Source: Elgaria multicarinata webbii (Eukaryota; Chordata; Lepidosauria; Squamata; Anguidae). From it: 64,000 nucleotides of DNA. Positions 10,448 through 22,017 of the stretch are shown here, in pieces. Both the position numbers and the translations under genes were made by a program. The notes under the pieces are model-generated. The model was given only the letters and a program-made list of their open reading frames with translations, was not told the DNA's origin and did not search any database. Each line of letters begins with the position of its first letter. Positions within the stretch are counted from its first letter, which is position 1. The stretch is taken from contig NC_086178.1 in NCBI RefSeq assembly GCF_023053635.1, forward strand, positions 29,931,726 to 29,995,725, written 5' to 3'.

Positions 10448-10654
10448 ATGTGCTGTGCTCATGCCTCTTCTATCTTCTCTGTGGCCTGGACCACATCAGG
10501 AAAAAAAAGTTGGAAAATTGGACTCCACCGCTTGAGGCTGCACTTCTGATGCTTCCTGGATGCTTGGACCACCTGGCAAGCTCAGAGATGAGCTCACACA
10601 TCCCTCTTTCGCTCCCAGTTGGATCTGGTAAGGGGAGATGGGGGGGGGCTGTTT

Positions 10655-10842
10655 TGTCTAGTATCAGAGGCACTATGCCTATGTATAGCAGATGCTGGGA
10701 ACATGGGTGGGAGGGTGCTCCTGCACTTGGGTCCTGCATGTGGGTTTCTTGTAGGCAGCTAGTTGGCCACTGTGTGAACAGAATGTTGCACAAGATGGAT
10801 CCTTAGGCTGATCCAACAGGGTTCTTCTTATGTTCTTATGTA
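10655..10842 (-). repeat. 'ctggatcagacc' interspersed repeat, reverse copy
   Basis: The reverse complement of 'ggctgatccaacagggttcttcttatgttctt' at the right end, together with a cagatgctgggaacatgggt block at 10690-10710, matches the 54.9-kb copy ('cccatgctccccagcaactgg'). Confidence 0.6.
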
Positions 10843-10973
10843 CATCAATATCAATGGAAGCTTTTTTCCGTTCTTTAATCCCTACGCATGGGGGGCAATG
10901 GGGAGGGGGGGAGAAGCTTAGTGGTCCCTTTATAGTGGTCCTGATCCAAATTGGGTATCGCTCTCTTGTTCTC

Positions 10974-11090
10974 TGTGTTGGACTAAATTCCAAGTATGTT
11001 AGACTAAACTCCCATCATCTCCAGCCATATTGGATAGGGATGATGGGAGCTATAGCCCAACACACCCGGAGAACACCAAGTTGGCAGAGG
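10974..11090. mobile_element. MITE, 'ccctccagatgtgttgga' family, copy 2
   Basis: Degenerate copy with both halves: ttagactaaactcccatcat at 11000 and the complementary gatgggagctatagcccaac at 11042. It ends in 'aagttggcagaggcc'. The family is described at 3859. Confidence 0.55.
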
Positions 11091-11094
11091 CCAG

Positions 11095-11240
11095 GTTAGA
11101 GTGTGATGCTGGGACTGTGGGGAGACCTCGGTTCAAATCCTGAGTCAGCCCTGAAGCTCACTGGATGATCTTGAAGTTGTCCCTATCCCTCATCCTAACC
11201 TCCCTCAAAGGGTTGTTGTGAGAATAAAATAGTATGGAGG
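11095..11240 (+). mobile_element. tRNA-derived SINE, family A, degenerate
   Basis: Contains a box B-like ggttcaaatcctgag near 11130, then 'gaagctcactggatgatctt', 'cctcaaagggttgttgtgag' and 'aataaaat', the same order of blocks as the copies at 10.3 and 40.9 kb. Confidence 0.65.
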
Positions 11241-11285
11241 GGGAGAACGTGTATATTGCCCCATGACTTTTGGAGGAAGCAAGAT

Positions 11286-11439
<154 letters not shown>

Positions 11440-12174
11440 AATCTTATTAATAAATAGTCCTGTTCCTTTTTCAAACAGCTGAAGTTCACAATTAGGCTAA
11501 CATAATTGTTCTAAGTACCACTTGAGTTGTTTGTGGTAAGCAGAAATGTACTGCCTCTGAACGGAAAGGTTCCTGTTTTAGCTTTCCTGGCTCCTGGTTC
11601 TGTTTGTTGTTCAGCTTTCCATGTGCAGTTCAGACTTTGGGGGTATTATGGCTTTCGTGTTTCTAAATAATGTTTATCTTCTACCTCCTGATGTCTTAAC
11701 AGCGAAGAGGGGGGAAAAATCTTTTGTGAGGTCAGGTAAAGAAGAGAGGCCCTCTCTCATTAAGGCAGTGTTCAAACGAAGACTCAATTAGGAGCGCATT
11801 CCAATGAAATCAGGGCCGTCCCCAGTGGTATTGGAGGCCCCTTCTCAGCTGCCCGAAACTTAACTGTGTTTGCATTTTCGTTTTCTCAAACACAGATAGC
11901 TGAACTTTGAGACGACTGAAAGAAAAGACTCAAAATGACTCAGGCTGTTGGGTGGGATCAATCTGAGGGAAATCGCCCAAGCCGGGTCCTCCTCCAGCTA
12001 AAGGTGCAGCAAAGTCGCCAACCAGTTTGTGCTGGAAAGGTCACCGCTCCTTGTGAAACCGCAATGCTGTCGGGAGGGAGGGAAACATGGTGGTTATGCT
12101 CCTTCAAGAGATTCATTCTCAGACCCAGAAGCTGTTTGAAGCCAGTCTGACAATCACTGCTTATTTTGGTGAAG
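11440..12174. other. intergenic, no gene seen
   Basis: Unique-looking sequence without a recognisable domain, repeat tail or RNA gene. It is bounded on the right by a (GGAA)n run. Confidence 0.45.
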
Positions 12175-12211
12175 AAAGGAAGGAAGGAAGGAAGGAAGGA
12201 AGGAAGGAAGG
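12175..12211. repeat. (GGAA)n microsatellite
   Basis: About nine uninterrupted GGAA units. Such runs can act as ETS-type binding sites, but nothing here shows it does. Confidence 0.95.
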
Positions 12212-12417
12212 GTGATAGTGGTGACTGATATGCCTTTCCCTTCAGGGCTGGTGCCTGTAGTTGGTATTAAGGGGCAAATGCCACAGCCCCAGGGATGGGC
12301 AGTTTCTGCTCACACCTGTTCACTCACCCAGTGGTGCAGCTAGGGCTGGACCCTCTAGGACCACCCAAATGATCACTCAGAGAGCATCAGTTGATGGGGC
12401 TCTGGCAAGCAGACCCT

Positions 12418-12640
12418 ATGGGCATGTCTATACCATGCCTTATCCCGGGGGTCAACCTGGGATCATCCCTGTGCATCCACATGACTCACAGGGGATCCCG
12501 GGGGCAGAGAGGAAAGATCCCTCCATTTCCCAGGAATAACCGGGACGGCTTTTAGCCTGATTTCCCCTGCAGTCTCAGGATCGTCCCGAGTTCGGTGGAG
12601 GTGTGGGCGGCCATCCTGGTTTCGTCTTAGCTCCTCACGA
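12418..12640. repeat. decayed MITE-like segment
   Basis: Begins 'gggcatgtctataccatgcc' and contains opposed cccggg/atccc blocks (tatcccgggggtcaa, ggggatcccgggggc) characteristic of a partly palindromic non-autonomous transposon. The right end is unclear. Confidence 0.35.
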
Positions 12641-12722
12641 GTAAATGCGAGGAGCTGGGAAATGGACACGGAGCTCTTCAAGCGCTCTATGCTCATTGGG
12701 GGTGGGGGGGGTGGGGGAGGCA

Positions 12723-13632
12723 TATTTTTTAAAAAACAAAACCTGACCTTATCGTTGGACCGCTTATGTGCTCATCCTCAATTAAAAAAAACAAAAACAA
12801 AATGGGATTTTGTGGGATTTCTTGCTGGGTTAATATGGAGCAAGGAATTTTGAAAGAGCCCAATATTAGAAAAGAGCTGAATGGGCACATTCTCCCTTTT
12901 TCAAAACTCCCGGTTAATTATTGGGAAAAATGGCTGTGCAGTTGGCTGGGTCCTCTCTCCGTAGCTTCTTTTGCATACCAATTAATCCAGACCAAATCCC
13001 AAAATGGACCCCCTCCAAGGCATTACCTGGCTGTTCCTTCAATTTGCAACCTCCATTTACAATACATGTTCAGTCTGAAGCAAGTCCAGCTGTGATCAGT
13101 GGGGTCTGTGATCACCCTCCCAGGAAAATGTGCACAGGATCGCAGTCTTAATAACCTTTAAACCAAATGCAGTACAGAAAAGGTTGCACTTTTTCTCTCT
13201 TTTTGGCCTGTTCTCTATGCAGCTGGCTGATCGCGTACGTGACAATCTTGGCCCAGTTCTGACATGGATATATGCCAGCAATTGGTCAAGTTATATAAAT
13301 TCCTGGGGTAAAGGAATGTTAATGAAGCAGACATCAAGCAAACTGTTAGTTATATCAGGCTATAAAACTGGCGAAAGGAGTTGCCTCCATTTAGCTTCTT
13401 TGAAGGGAACATCCTTGGAATTGTGCATTTGCCAAAGTGCTTTAATGCTAGGGTGGTTGTACCTTACAGAGCACAGTCCTTTATTTGAAGGGTTCTCAGA
13501 GGACAGTTCTTTCTTTGAAGGCATCCTCTCTTTGAGGGGCTGTCCATTTGGAAGATTAAAACACACACACAAGGTGTATGGTTAAAATCCCTAAGAAGTG
13601 AATGCAGGGGCCATGAAGTGGCCCACCAATAG
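12723..13632. other. intergenic, no gene seen
   Basis: Short frames at 12766-13095 and 13130-13585 do not resemble any family I know and have no splice-site context. A local repeated pattern of 'ctttgaagg/gaagg' occurs at 13470-13560. Confidence 0.45.
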
Positions 13633-13791
13633 CTGGTCACTCTAGTATAGCTCCTGCAGCTTTAACTGTCTTGATGAAGAGGGAATTTCACCAGGTGCTG
13701 CATGCAAATAAATGCCACCTGCTGAAATTCCCTTTTCTAGGCAACTATTAAAGATACAGGAGCCCTGTCCTCCTTTCCATATGGTCACCCT
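13633..13791. mobile_element. palindromic TA-flanked MITE, half copy
   Basis: Only the right half remains, from the centre ('ctggtcactctagtatagct') to the terminal CATATGGTCACCCT. It carries the variant middle 'caggtgctgcatgcaaat' shared with the copy at 43619, unlike the 'caattgaagagggtg' middle of the copies at 2945 and 15835. Two subfamilies are therefore present. Confidence 0.75.
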
Positions 13792-14627
13792 ACCCACCTG
13801 TGAGCTAGCACACGGGTTACCTGAGATGTAGTGGATTTCTATTTAAAGTTTAAGGGCTTTTCTACATTTTTCGAGCACTCATCATTCCCTACTCACAGTT
13901 GTTTACGGATTGTTTAGATGACATTGTGACATTCCAGTTTTGCTTCTATGTCTAACCAGCACTTCTGGAAAGGTTTTTATTTAAGAGCAGCGGAAATGCG
14001 GCATTTAACTGTGAAAGTGAAAGAAAGAACGGTTTTCTCTTGTGTATCTGCACTACTCCAGTATACCACAGTGCCACCTAGAGGTTATGTAGTGGAAAAG
14101 CAGGAAAAGAAATGCTCCTCATGTACTGCTTAGATCTCAGTTCTGTGATGAAACCAAAAGTTGACTCACTGGATTAACAGCTGATGAATAGCTTTGTGTA
14201 GAAAAGCTCTTTGACTTCCTGTCACATCTCCATTTCTCAATGCCTTACTCACTTACTTGTCCCAATAATGTCCACAAACTGGAGCATTTTCTCAGAAGTA
14301 AGTCATCTGAAGAAAGTCCCCCCCCCTTTCTTCATTATCTCAAGCAGGCCAAACAAAGCAGGAAACATCTGTAAATAAAAACAAACAAACCCAATTGCGG
14401 TTTCTAGGCAATCGTAGATAAGGCCAGGCCAGGGATTGCCAAGCTCAGAGCTGCAGAAATGCAGGCCTTTCCGTAGCTTTGAGCTGTGGGAAACTGCAGT
14501 CAGCTTCTACTTGTAGAACATTTGGAGATCCTTTTGTTGTGTGTGTTTTTGTTTGCCTTGTCGAGAGCAGCGAAGGCAGCGAGCCAGCCACGAGGCAGGA
14601 AGGGCTGACAGCTGACCTTGCAGCGCC
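13792..14627. other. intergenic, no gene seen
   Basis: No recognisable repeat tail or coding family. The last 200 bases before 14628 are moderately GC-rich and precede the candidate exon. Confidence 0.4.
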
Positions 14628-14734
14628 ATGAAGCGTGGAAAGCTGACTGTGGCGGCCACCCTCTCTTTCGTGCTGCACAGTGCCAGGTTCCCCAAAAAGC
14701 ATTCCAGCAGCAGCCCTAGAAGAACAGATCAAAG
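14628..14734 (+). CDS. possible orphan first coding exon
   Basis: An ATG in a fair Kozak context (gcgccATGa) opens a frame beginning MKRGKLTVAATLSFVLHSAR and continuing into a basic, Ser-rich stretch for about 35 codons. It ends at CAAAG|GTATGA, a plausible donor. The first 20 residues could be a weak signal peptide or membrane anchor. I do not recognise the protein, see no partner exon and find no polyadenylation signal that must belong to it. The next features rightward are CR1 and MITE repeats. It may equally be a chance frame or part of a non-coding RNA. Confidence 0.2.
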
Positions 14735-15014
14735 GTATGAAGGGGGGGCGTGGTTTCAAAAGGGGTGTGTGTCAAGCAGGGAAGGTTTCACAGGCCGGAA
14801 TACAGAGTTCTGTATTTGGCGGATAGGGTGGAGGTTTTGTACCCCTGATTTAAACTGTGGTAGTTATTTCTAGCTTTACATCTATACAAATAAATCTGTA
14901 TATGTAAATTTTGTGCAGCTTTGTGTCTTCATTTTTGGTGGTCCACAAAACGAAAAGAGGAAACGCAACATGCAAGTGGACACCCAAAGTGAAGGACACG
15001 GAATGATGGGCTCG

Positions 15015-15262
15015 GGTTACAGGAAGCCAGTTTGGACATCTGGCTGGACATCAGGAAAAAACTTCCTGACTGTTATTGCAGTACAACAATGGAACCAGTT
15101 ACCTAGGGAAGCCATGGGCTCTCCCACACTAGAGGCCTTCAAGAGGCAGCTGGAGAGCCACCTGTGAGGGATGCTTTAAGGTGGATTCGTGCATTGAGCA
15201 GGGGGTTGGACTCGATGGCCTTATAGGTCCCTTCCAACTCTACTATTCTATGATTCTAATGC
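15015..15262 (+). mobile_element. CR1 LINE 3' end
   Basis: Encodes the C-terminal end of CR1 reverse transcriptase ('NFLTVIAVQQWNQLPREAMG' type segment, 15053-15112, then SPTLEAFKRQLESHL) and ends in the CR1 3' signature 'gggttggactcgatggcctt' and 'ctattctatgattct'. The CR1 copy at 28971-31668 has the same ending. It is 5'-truncated. Confidence 0.9.
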
Positions 15263-15834
15263 ATGATGTCTTGTTAAACTGGGGGAGGGGGTGTCATCTC
15301 TTCTCCCTCCACATGATAATCTACTTTTTGCTTACCACTACCTCTCATAGCTCCTTTTCCCCAGGCCATATCTGCCTCCCCTCCCCTTCCACTCTGAACT
15401 CCACAACCCCACAGCCACAGCTGTTTCATCCTGGTAAGTGTTGTGCACCTCAATCCAGGAGGAACAGGTGGAAAATCTGCTTCCCAAACCCAGCTCCTCT
15501 GTAAGGAGCAAAGCACTGAAAAAGCACACTGCTGTGCCTCCCCAACATGCTCAGAGCGTGACAAAGACAGAGAACGTTCAGAACAGGCTGTTATATTACA
15601 AAGGATGTCTCAAGTACAGAGGCTGTCAACATTCTCAAGGAAAAGTCAAGAATCACTCAGGTGTCTAGCGAATGTCCTAAAATGTGGGCATATACCAATG
15701 AAAGTGGGAAATTGGTGCGTTTTCATTGGCAACCTGCTGGTTAGGGTTCATGGGACTGTGTAATGAGAGCCCTAGAGAGTTTCACCTTGCATCTACATTG
15801 CATGCTTTCTGGCGCCAGGTGAAGACCCCCCACT

Positions 15835-16130
15835 AGGGTGACCATATGAAAAGGAGGACAGGGCTCCTGTATCTTTAATGGTAATGTAGAAAAGGGAATT
15901 GCAGCAGGTGTCAATTGAAGTGGGTGAAATGCCCTCTTCATCACAACAGTTAAAGCTACACTAGCTATAGTAGAGTGGCCAGATACAAAAGACGGCAGGG
16001 CTTCTGCAGCTTTAACTGTGTTGATGAAGAGAGAATTTCACCCTCTTCAATGGACACTTGCTGAAATTCCCTTTTCTACATTACAGTTAAAGATACAGGA
16101 GCCCTGTCCTCCTTTTCATATGGTCATCCT
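15835..16130. mobile_element. palindromic TA-flanked MITE, copy 3 (full length)
   Basis: Full-length 296-bp copy from AGGGTGACCATATG to CATATGGTCATCCT, preceded by a T and followed by an A, so GGGTGACC...GGTCATCC is bracketed by TA. Its two halves are inverted repeats of each other with a short non-paired centre near 15965-15985. No coding sequence. Confidence 0.85.
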
Positions 16131-16193
16131 ACCCCCCACCCATATTTTAGAGCTTTTTCACACGGGGGAGGGGATCGTGTTTCCTCACCATCT

Positions 16194-16610
16194 AGGGTGA
16201 CCAACTGTCAGGATTTCCCCGGATTTGTCCTGGTTTTTGTTCTTTCCATGTTGTCAGGGGGGATTTTCTATAATTTTCAATAATGTCCTGGAATGACACA
16301 CCTTCCCCTTTAAGGCTGCCATTAGCATGGCAGGAGTGAATGACATGCTTTCCTGAGGCACATCATTCCCCCACCCCGAGCTCCAATTGAGGTCTTAAAG
16401 GGGAAAGTGGGTCATTCGTGGACATTATAGAAAAGGCCCCAATTGGAGTGGATGGTGGTGGTACAGAATGAAATCCTTTCCCCTCCTCCACTCCAATCGG
16501 GTTCTTTAAGGTGGCGGGGGAATAACGTACTTTCTGCAGGACTCAGAAAGCTGCTTCCCCACACACACACTAGGTGTCCTCTTTTTTGGTTCCCCAAATA
16601 TGGTCACCCT
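16194..16610. mobile_element. MITE with the same termini, different interior
   Basis: Starts AGGGTGACCAACTGTC and ends AATATGGTCACCCT, matching the terminal bases of the palindromic MITE, but has a unique interior with opposed 'ccaattgag'/'ctccaatcg' and 'ctttaag' blocks. Probably a second non-autonomous family mobilised by the same transposase. Confidence 0.6.
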
Positions 16611-16675
16611 TTTACCATCGCTTTGCCTCTTGCTTCTGTCCCACAACAGGGACGACCACCTTCTTCTTTCTTCTT

Positions 16676-16885
16676 ATTATTATTATTATTATTTATTTAT
16701 ATAGCACCATCAATGTACATGGTGCTGTACAGAGTAAAACAGTAAATAGCAAGACTCTGCCGCATAGGCTTACAATCTAATAAAATCATAGTAAAACAAT
16801 AAGGAGGGGAAGAGAATGCCAACAGGTACAGGGAAGGGTAAGCAGGCACAGGGTAGGGTAAAACTAACAGTATAAAGTCTGCACA
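16676..16885 (-). mobile_element. L2-like LINE 3' end, second family
   Basis: An (ATT)n tail at 16676-16700 is followed by 'atagcaccatcaatgtacat' and 'ggtgctgtacagagtaaaac', the reverse of the 3' ends at 20.6 and 32.1 kb. Also present in reverse orientation at 51607-52325. This family is distinct from the one with the 'cttcggctat' tail. Confidence 0.8.
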
Positions 16886-17119
16886 ACCACGTGACGCGTT
16901 CAGTAGGCGTTTTTGTAGCAGAGCTTCTCCTGCACATAGCAGGAAATGGCGCCAATTCTTGTCAGAACCAAGAAGAAACGGATTGTCCGGGTTGTATTTT
17001 TTAGCAGAAACAAAGAAGCAGCAGAAGGCGCACCGGAGGATCGCTGCATTGCCAAAATGTCCCCTGAAGATCTGTGAGTGCTCAGTCATGAGCATGTCAT
17101 AAAATGCTCGTCTGAAGAT

Positions 17120-17330
17120 GCTCTTAGTATTTTACCATCCTAATCTTTTAAATCTGTATTTTAAATCTCTGCATTGCTGCTCAGTTTGACTCTGGTTGTA
17201 CTTTTATATTGTGATTTTACATTGTGGTTTAAGTTTCCATATTTTATACTTTTTATGTTTTTAATTTTTGTGAACTGCCCAGAGAAGCTTCGGCTATTTG
17301 GTGGTATACAAACAAAATAAATAAATAAAT
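17120..17330 (+). mobile_element. L2-like LINE 3' end
   Basis: Ends 'gaactgcccagagaagcttc', then 'gtatacaaacaaaataaata'. The family is that of the copy at 1-233 and the long copy ending at 32.0 kb. Confidence 0.75.
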
Positions 17331-17769
17331 AGGCTATCACATTTACAGGACACTCAGTTGGGGAAGGCTGCATTAGTGTAACACTATAATTGTGGATATT
17401 CACCAGATGTGTGAGGAATAACCAACAGGGCTTTTGATTTTCAACAGTCTGGATTTTGGACAGTTACTGTGATGTTTGCAACATTTTTGAAAAGGTGTTG
17501 TTGTTGTTATTATTATTATTATTAAGTTGCATGTTATTAGCTTTTCAAGATACTATTGTACAGTTTACGAACAGGGTCTGGACTTCTACAGTCTTTGGAT
17601 GTGTTTTCCTGAAACACCCCTTAGATTTTTCATGTGAAGGCCCTATATTCCCTTCTCCCCAATCATATGGCATGCCTCCTTATGCAAGGGCAATATAGCG
17701 GTGAGATTAGTTAATATTATACCGAGAGCCACAGAAGGAAAAAGGAAAGTATACAGATGGTAGTATAGC

Positions 17770-18146
17770 CAGGGCTGGGCAAAGCTGGTAATAGGCCCGG
17801 GCCAGATGGGAAATGAAGGCCCCATTTCAAATTGCTCATTAAGTATTTTTTTAATCAGTTCTAAATACATATGAACTAGAACAATTTATAAAAAAAGAAA
17901 TGGCAAGCACTTTTATTCAAGAAGTATATAAGACATCGCTTCTTCACATTCAGAAATGGTTTATGTGCTTTTCTTTGGGCAAATTCATCATCAACAACAG
18001 AAAAATCAAGCAACTTCGCCTTGTTAATGTTAATGTTCAAAACTGCTAATCCATTCAAACGTTCTTGCACCATGGAGTAGGCCCCCTCAAAATCGTAGGG
18101 CCATGTCAACTGGCCCCACTGCCCACCCTCCCCCCACCCAGCCCGG
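17770..18146 (-). mobile_element. hAT transposon remnant, copy 2
   Basis: Flanked by a perfect 8-bp repeat, agtatagc (17762-17769 and 18147-18154). It starts CAGGGCTGGGCAAAGC and ends CCACCCAGCCCGG, and shares both subterminal blocks with the element at 1875-2335. The reverse strand encodes a fragment with 'MVQERLNGLAVLNI' and 'VVDDEFAQRKAHK', close to the C-terminal end of zinc-finger/hAT transposases of the TTF-type group ('ERLxxLAxLSI...DEFAxRKxR'). It is a deletion derivative retaining only the transposase C-terminus. Confidence 0.85.
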
Positions 18147-18154
18147 AGTATAGC

Positions 18155-20054
18155 TGAAAGAAAGTGTAACTGGGCAGTAGCTTTAGCTCTGGCCCCATCT
18201 GGTGACAGGAACGTGAATGTGCTGAGGACTAAAATGTCTCCAAATTCTTCCCTGCCAAGCAACTGTCACAATTTACCAAGGACAGTCTCTATTTTCTGTC
18301 CCTGCAATATTATTGTCCTTGTTTTGTCCCTGGTTTCATCTATCGGTGATGCTGTGTTAAAACTTTGTTAGTGTGAATTGCTAGACTTGTTATTCAGAGT
18401 TCCTCCTCCTCCTCCATGTTCTTGAAAGTTATATCTAAAAGTGGGGTATGGAAACATCTCATCTCTACCCCATACCCCAAAACTGGAGGACATTTTTTTC
18501 TGTTGAGGGACTAATTATCTCACGAATAATGTGTCAGTGGGAGGGGCTGAAGTCCACAGTGGGAGGGGCTAGACCCACCCTTCTCTCTTTCTCTCTCCCC
18601 ATCCCTGCCCAGCAGGCTCCTGGGAGTGGGCCAGATTGCTCTTGCCAGAGGTTCGACCTCTGGCAAGAGCCTCTGAATTTAAATAAGTAATTATGAATCA
18701 ACTCCTACTCATACACATAATGTTCCATATGTAAGTGTTATGCAAATTGGTGTCTTCCTTTTTGCAATTCCTCTTTATTTTTTTTGCCAATGTGTATGTT
18801 GCCACCCTAATCATACTGAAGAGATAGTCTTGCATGTCACACCCCACGCGATATACTAGATTGATCCCACACTGCTGTTGTGTTGGCTAACTTCATTACC
18901 ATTTTTCTTTTAGTCTATAGAGTTTGTTAACTTGATCATAATATTTTGGGGTGCCTTGCTGTAGTATGGGCGTTGATCTAAGGGAGTGTTGTGCCCTGGC
19001 CTCCTACCTCCGCCCCTACACTTGTGCAAGTACTTAATCTGCTAGGTGCTTCCTGTTTTCCTTGATGCTTTGTCAGCTGGGACTCTTGCTCACAGGGCTA
19101 GATCCACCAAAAGCTAGCCCTAAATTTATGCCCTCGACTGGCTCTCTTCAGCTTCCTGTTGTCAGTTAGTTCAGAAGGACCTAGTTACAAGAAGGGTGTG
19201 TGAATCAGCCACTATGGGCTGTACCAGGTTGGTGATGAAAAGAGGATTAGGTCGCTTGGGCCCCTCAGGGGAATATGAAGGCCTGCTCTGACACACTTTA
19301 TATCTGGCTAAATCAACAGCACAGCAGTTGCTAGGAGGACCCAGTCTTCAGTGAGATTCTTTCCACTTCCTTTAAGATCTACCAGGAATGCCTTCTTGAC
19401 TGTACTATCTGTGTGCCAACAGCAAGGATACACAGAGAGGTGATCTTGGTAGCTGTTTCACAGTTGCAGAACCTGTTTCTCTTCAAGGCCTATCAAAATA
19501 TATACAAATATGAAATCAAAGCCAGCTTTGGGTAACCTTCAAAAAGCATTCACTATATAGGTATCCAGTACTGTATAGAGACAAATAGGGTATCCAATTA
19601 AAGTATAGAACACATTGATTTTGCAAATTCCTCCCATCCGATAAACTTAATAGCAACTAAGCTAAATACAGTTTGAAGCTTTAGAAACCTCTACAGCTAT
19701 TGATTGTGAGTTCTGGCCTCAGACCAGTTCATTGAATTGAGCCCTCCCTAGCCACAACTGGCCCATATGCTTTGATATTAAGGAATGTTTATGAACATCC
19801 CAAGAGGGTGGATGTTTAAAAAGCTTATGTACAAATGGCAGCGCTATTAATGTGTTGGTTAACTTTTCATGTCTGTGAATTGTGTGTGTGAGAGTGAGTG
19901 AAAGCAGTACGTGAATAGTGTGCATCAGTAGTGTATATATGAGTATTGCATGTAAGTATGCATGAATGGGTGGATAGGAGAGTGTGTGCTCAAAATTCCT
20001 CCAAATGTCATACCCAAAAAACCATCTTCAAAATTTACATTTCCCCACCCACTT
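18155..20054. other. intergenic, no gene seen
   Basis: No coding family recognised. A perfect local inverted repeat ('gccagaggttcgacctctggc') lies near 18645-18667. The 19.9-kb stretch has a 'gtgtgtgagagtgagtga' simple-repeat flavour. Confidence 0.45.
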
Positions 20055-20640
20055 GTTAATACGTTTGATTTGCCGCTCTGACCATGTTACTCCACTTCTG
20101 AAATCTCTTCATTGGCTTCCAATTCACTTCAGAATCCAATATAAACTTCTCCTGTTGACCTACAAAGCTTTTCACTGTCTAGCTCCTTCCTATCTCTCCT
20201 CTCTCATCTCACACTATTGCCCCGCTCGTGCTCTTTGCTCCTCTGATGCCATGTTTCTCGCCTGCCCAAGGGTCTCTACTTCCCTTGCTCGGCTTCGTCC
20301 ATATTCTTCTGCTGCCCCTTATGCCTGGAACGCTCTTCCAGAACATTTGAGAACTACAAGTTCAACCGCAGCTTTTAAAGCTCAGCTAAAAACTTTTCTT
20401 TTTCCTAAAGCTTTTAAATCTTGATTTTGTTTTGACTTTATACTGTTAGTTTTACCCTACCCAGTGCCTGTTTACCCTACCCTGTGCCTGTTTGCATTCT
20501 CTTCCCCTCCTTATTGTTTTATTATGATTTTATTAGAATGTAAGCCTATGCGGCAGGGTCTTGCTATTTACTGTTTTACTCTGTACAGCACCATGTACAT
20601 TGATGGTGCTATATAAATAAATAAATAATAATAATAATCT
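20055..20640 (+). mobile_element. L2-like LINE C-terminal and 3' end, second family
   Basis: Encodes '[20 protein letters not shown]' and, after an intact 120-residue stretch, 'APYAWNALPEHLRTTSSTAA', the C-terminal domain that follows the reverse transcriptase in L2-group LINEs. It ends 'ctctgtacagcaccatgtac', 'ggtgctatataaataaataa' and (ATA)n. 5'-truncated. The frame is open to a TGA at about 20424, which suggests a fairly young copy. Confidence 0.85.
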
Positions 20641-22017
20641 CTACCATGAGATATGAGCTTTGGATCTTGGGCAGCATAGAAATGTAATAAATATATATTT
20701 TTTTTATTAAAAAAGGTCAACCTTCCCAGTACTGCAGTAGCTCTCAGGTTAGATCTGCATTTTGCCCCCCCTATAAATCCTGCCTCCCCCATATAACTGT
20801 ACCACATGAAACACGCCTTGATCCTCACTTTTAAGACTTTAGGTCCTGAATAAGTATATAGCTGTATTGATCAAAGATGACTTATTTTTCCCTTACTAAT
20901 TCTACACCATCCACAAAGGCTTAAAAATCTCCCATGAAGTACATCCTCCAGAGCTGCCTTTCCCTTTTGTGAGGAGTGCATTCATCTTCTGACACAGCTA
21001 AAATGTATTAGAGACGCAGGACAAACTGGGAACTGATGATGTTTTTCTAAACATGTTTCAGCCTTGGATTCTTGCTGAGCTTCATCATGAGTCAGAGACA
21101 CACTTAAAACAATGTTCAGCATTTAGCAACCTTCCATCACCGAAGCTACACGAATTCTATCCGGATGTAGATGACATCTTCAAGTGTATGTCTGATCAAT
21201 CGAAGAGTGGCTGAATATCCTTGCTGTCATTCTGTTACTAACTCTTTTGTTCAAACTGGGGCACCCCTCCCATACTGGTGAACCTAAGGCATTTCCACAC
21301 AAGTCTGTTAAAAACACACACACAATCAACCAGTCTAAAGGAGCGCAAGTCAAAGGGCTTTTCTGTGTAAGGCTTTTAACCTACCACATTACCAAGGCTT
21401 CTGTTTCTGGATTATTATTATTATTATTTTTGCAGAACTAAGACTGGCCCCTTTACACATATTTCCCCCAAGGTTTTAGTCTCTTCTTCTCCTTATGTTC
21501 CATTAAACACAAGCACTAGGTGGAGCTGTGGTATATAGTGAAATTACGCAATTACACTAGGCTTTATCCTGCCATCCACAAATAATACTAAACTTCTGTT
21601 AGACCCCACCCCTGCGCTGAAATAGTCGCAAGCACTGGAGAAGCCTTGGAGGGTGATGCCAATCCCATACCCATGTACCTGACAGAAAGCCCAACTGAAC
21701 TCACTGTAAATGTATTTTACTGTTTAGTAGACTTGACTACAGATAAACAGCAAAATGTTGCTTTGAAAGTGGAAAACACACCACAGTTACCTAATTAGAT
21801 TTCTGTGCACAGTCTCAGTAAAAGGAGGCAGTGAGATAAGAGGGAAACAGCTGTGGGCCACCTGGTGGTCAAATGTAAATAAAGGGGGCTGGAATTTCTT
21901 TATCCTTTACAAAGAAAAGGAAAAAATAAAATAAAATCATGTTTTGTCTTTTGAAATAGGTTGTTCTTGCTTACAAAGTCCTGTGGAACTGTTTGAGTGG
22001 TGGGAGGTATGACTCTG
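20641..22017. other. intergenic, no gene seen
   Basis: No recognisable gene. A short 'catagaaatgtaataaata' LINE-tail-like piece lies near 20676. The remainder looks unique. Confidence 0.4.
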
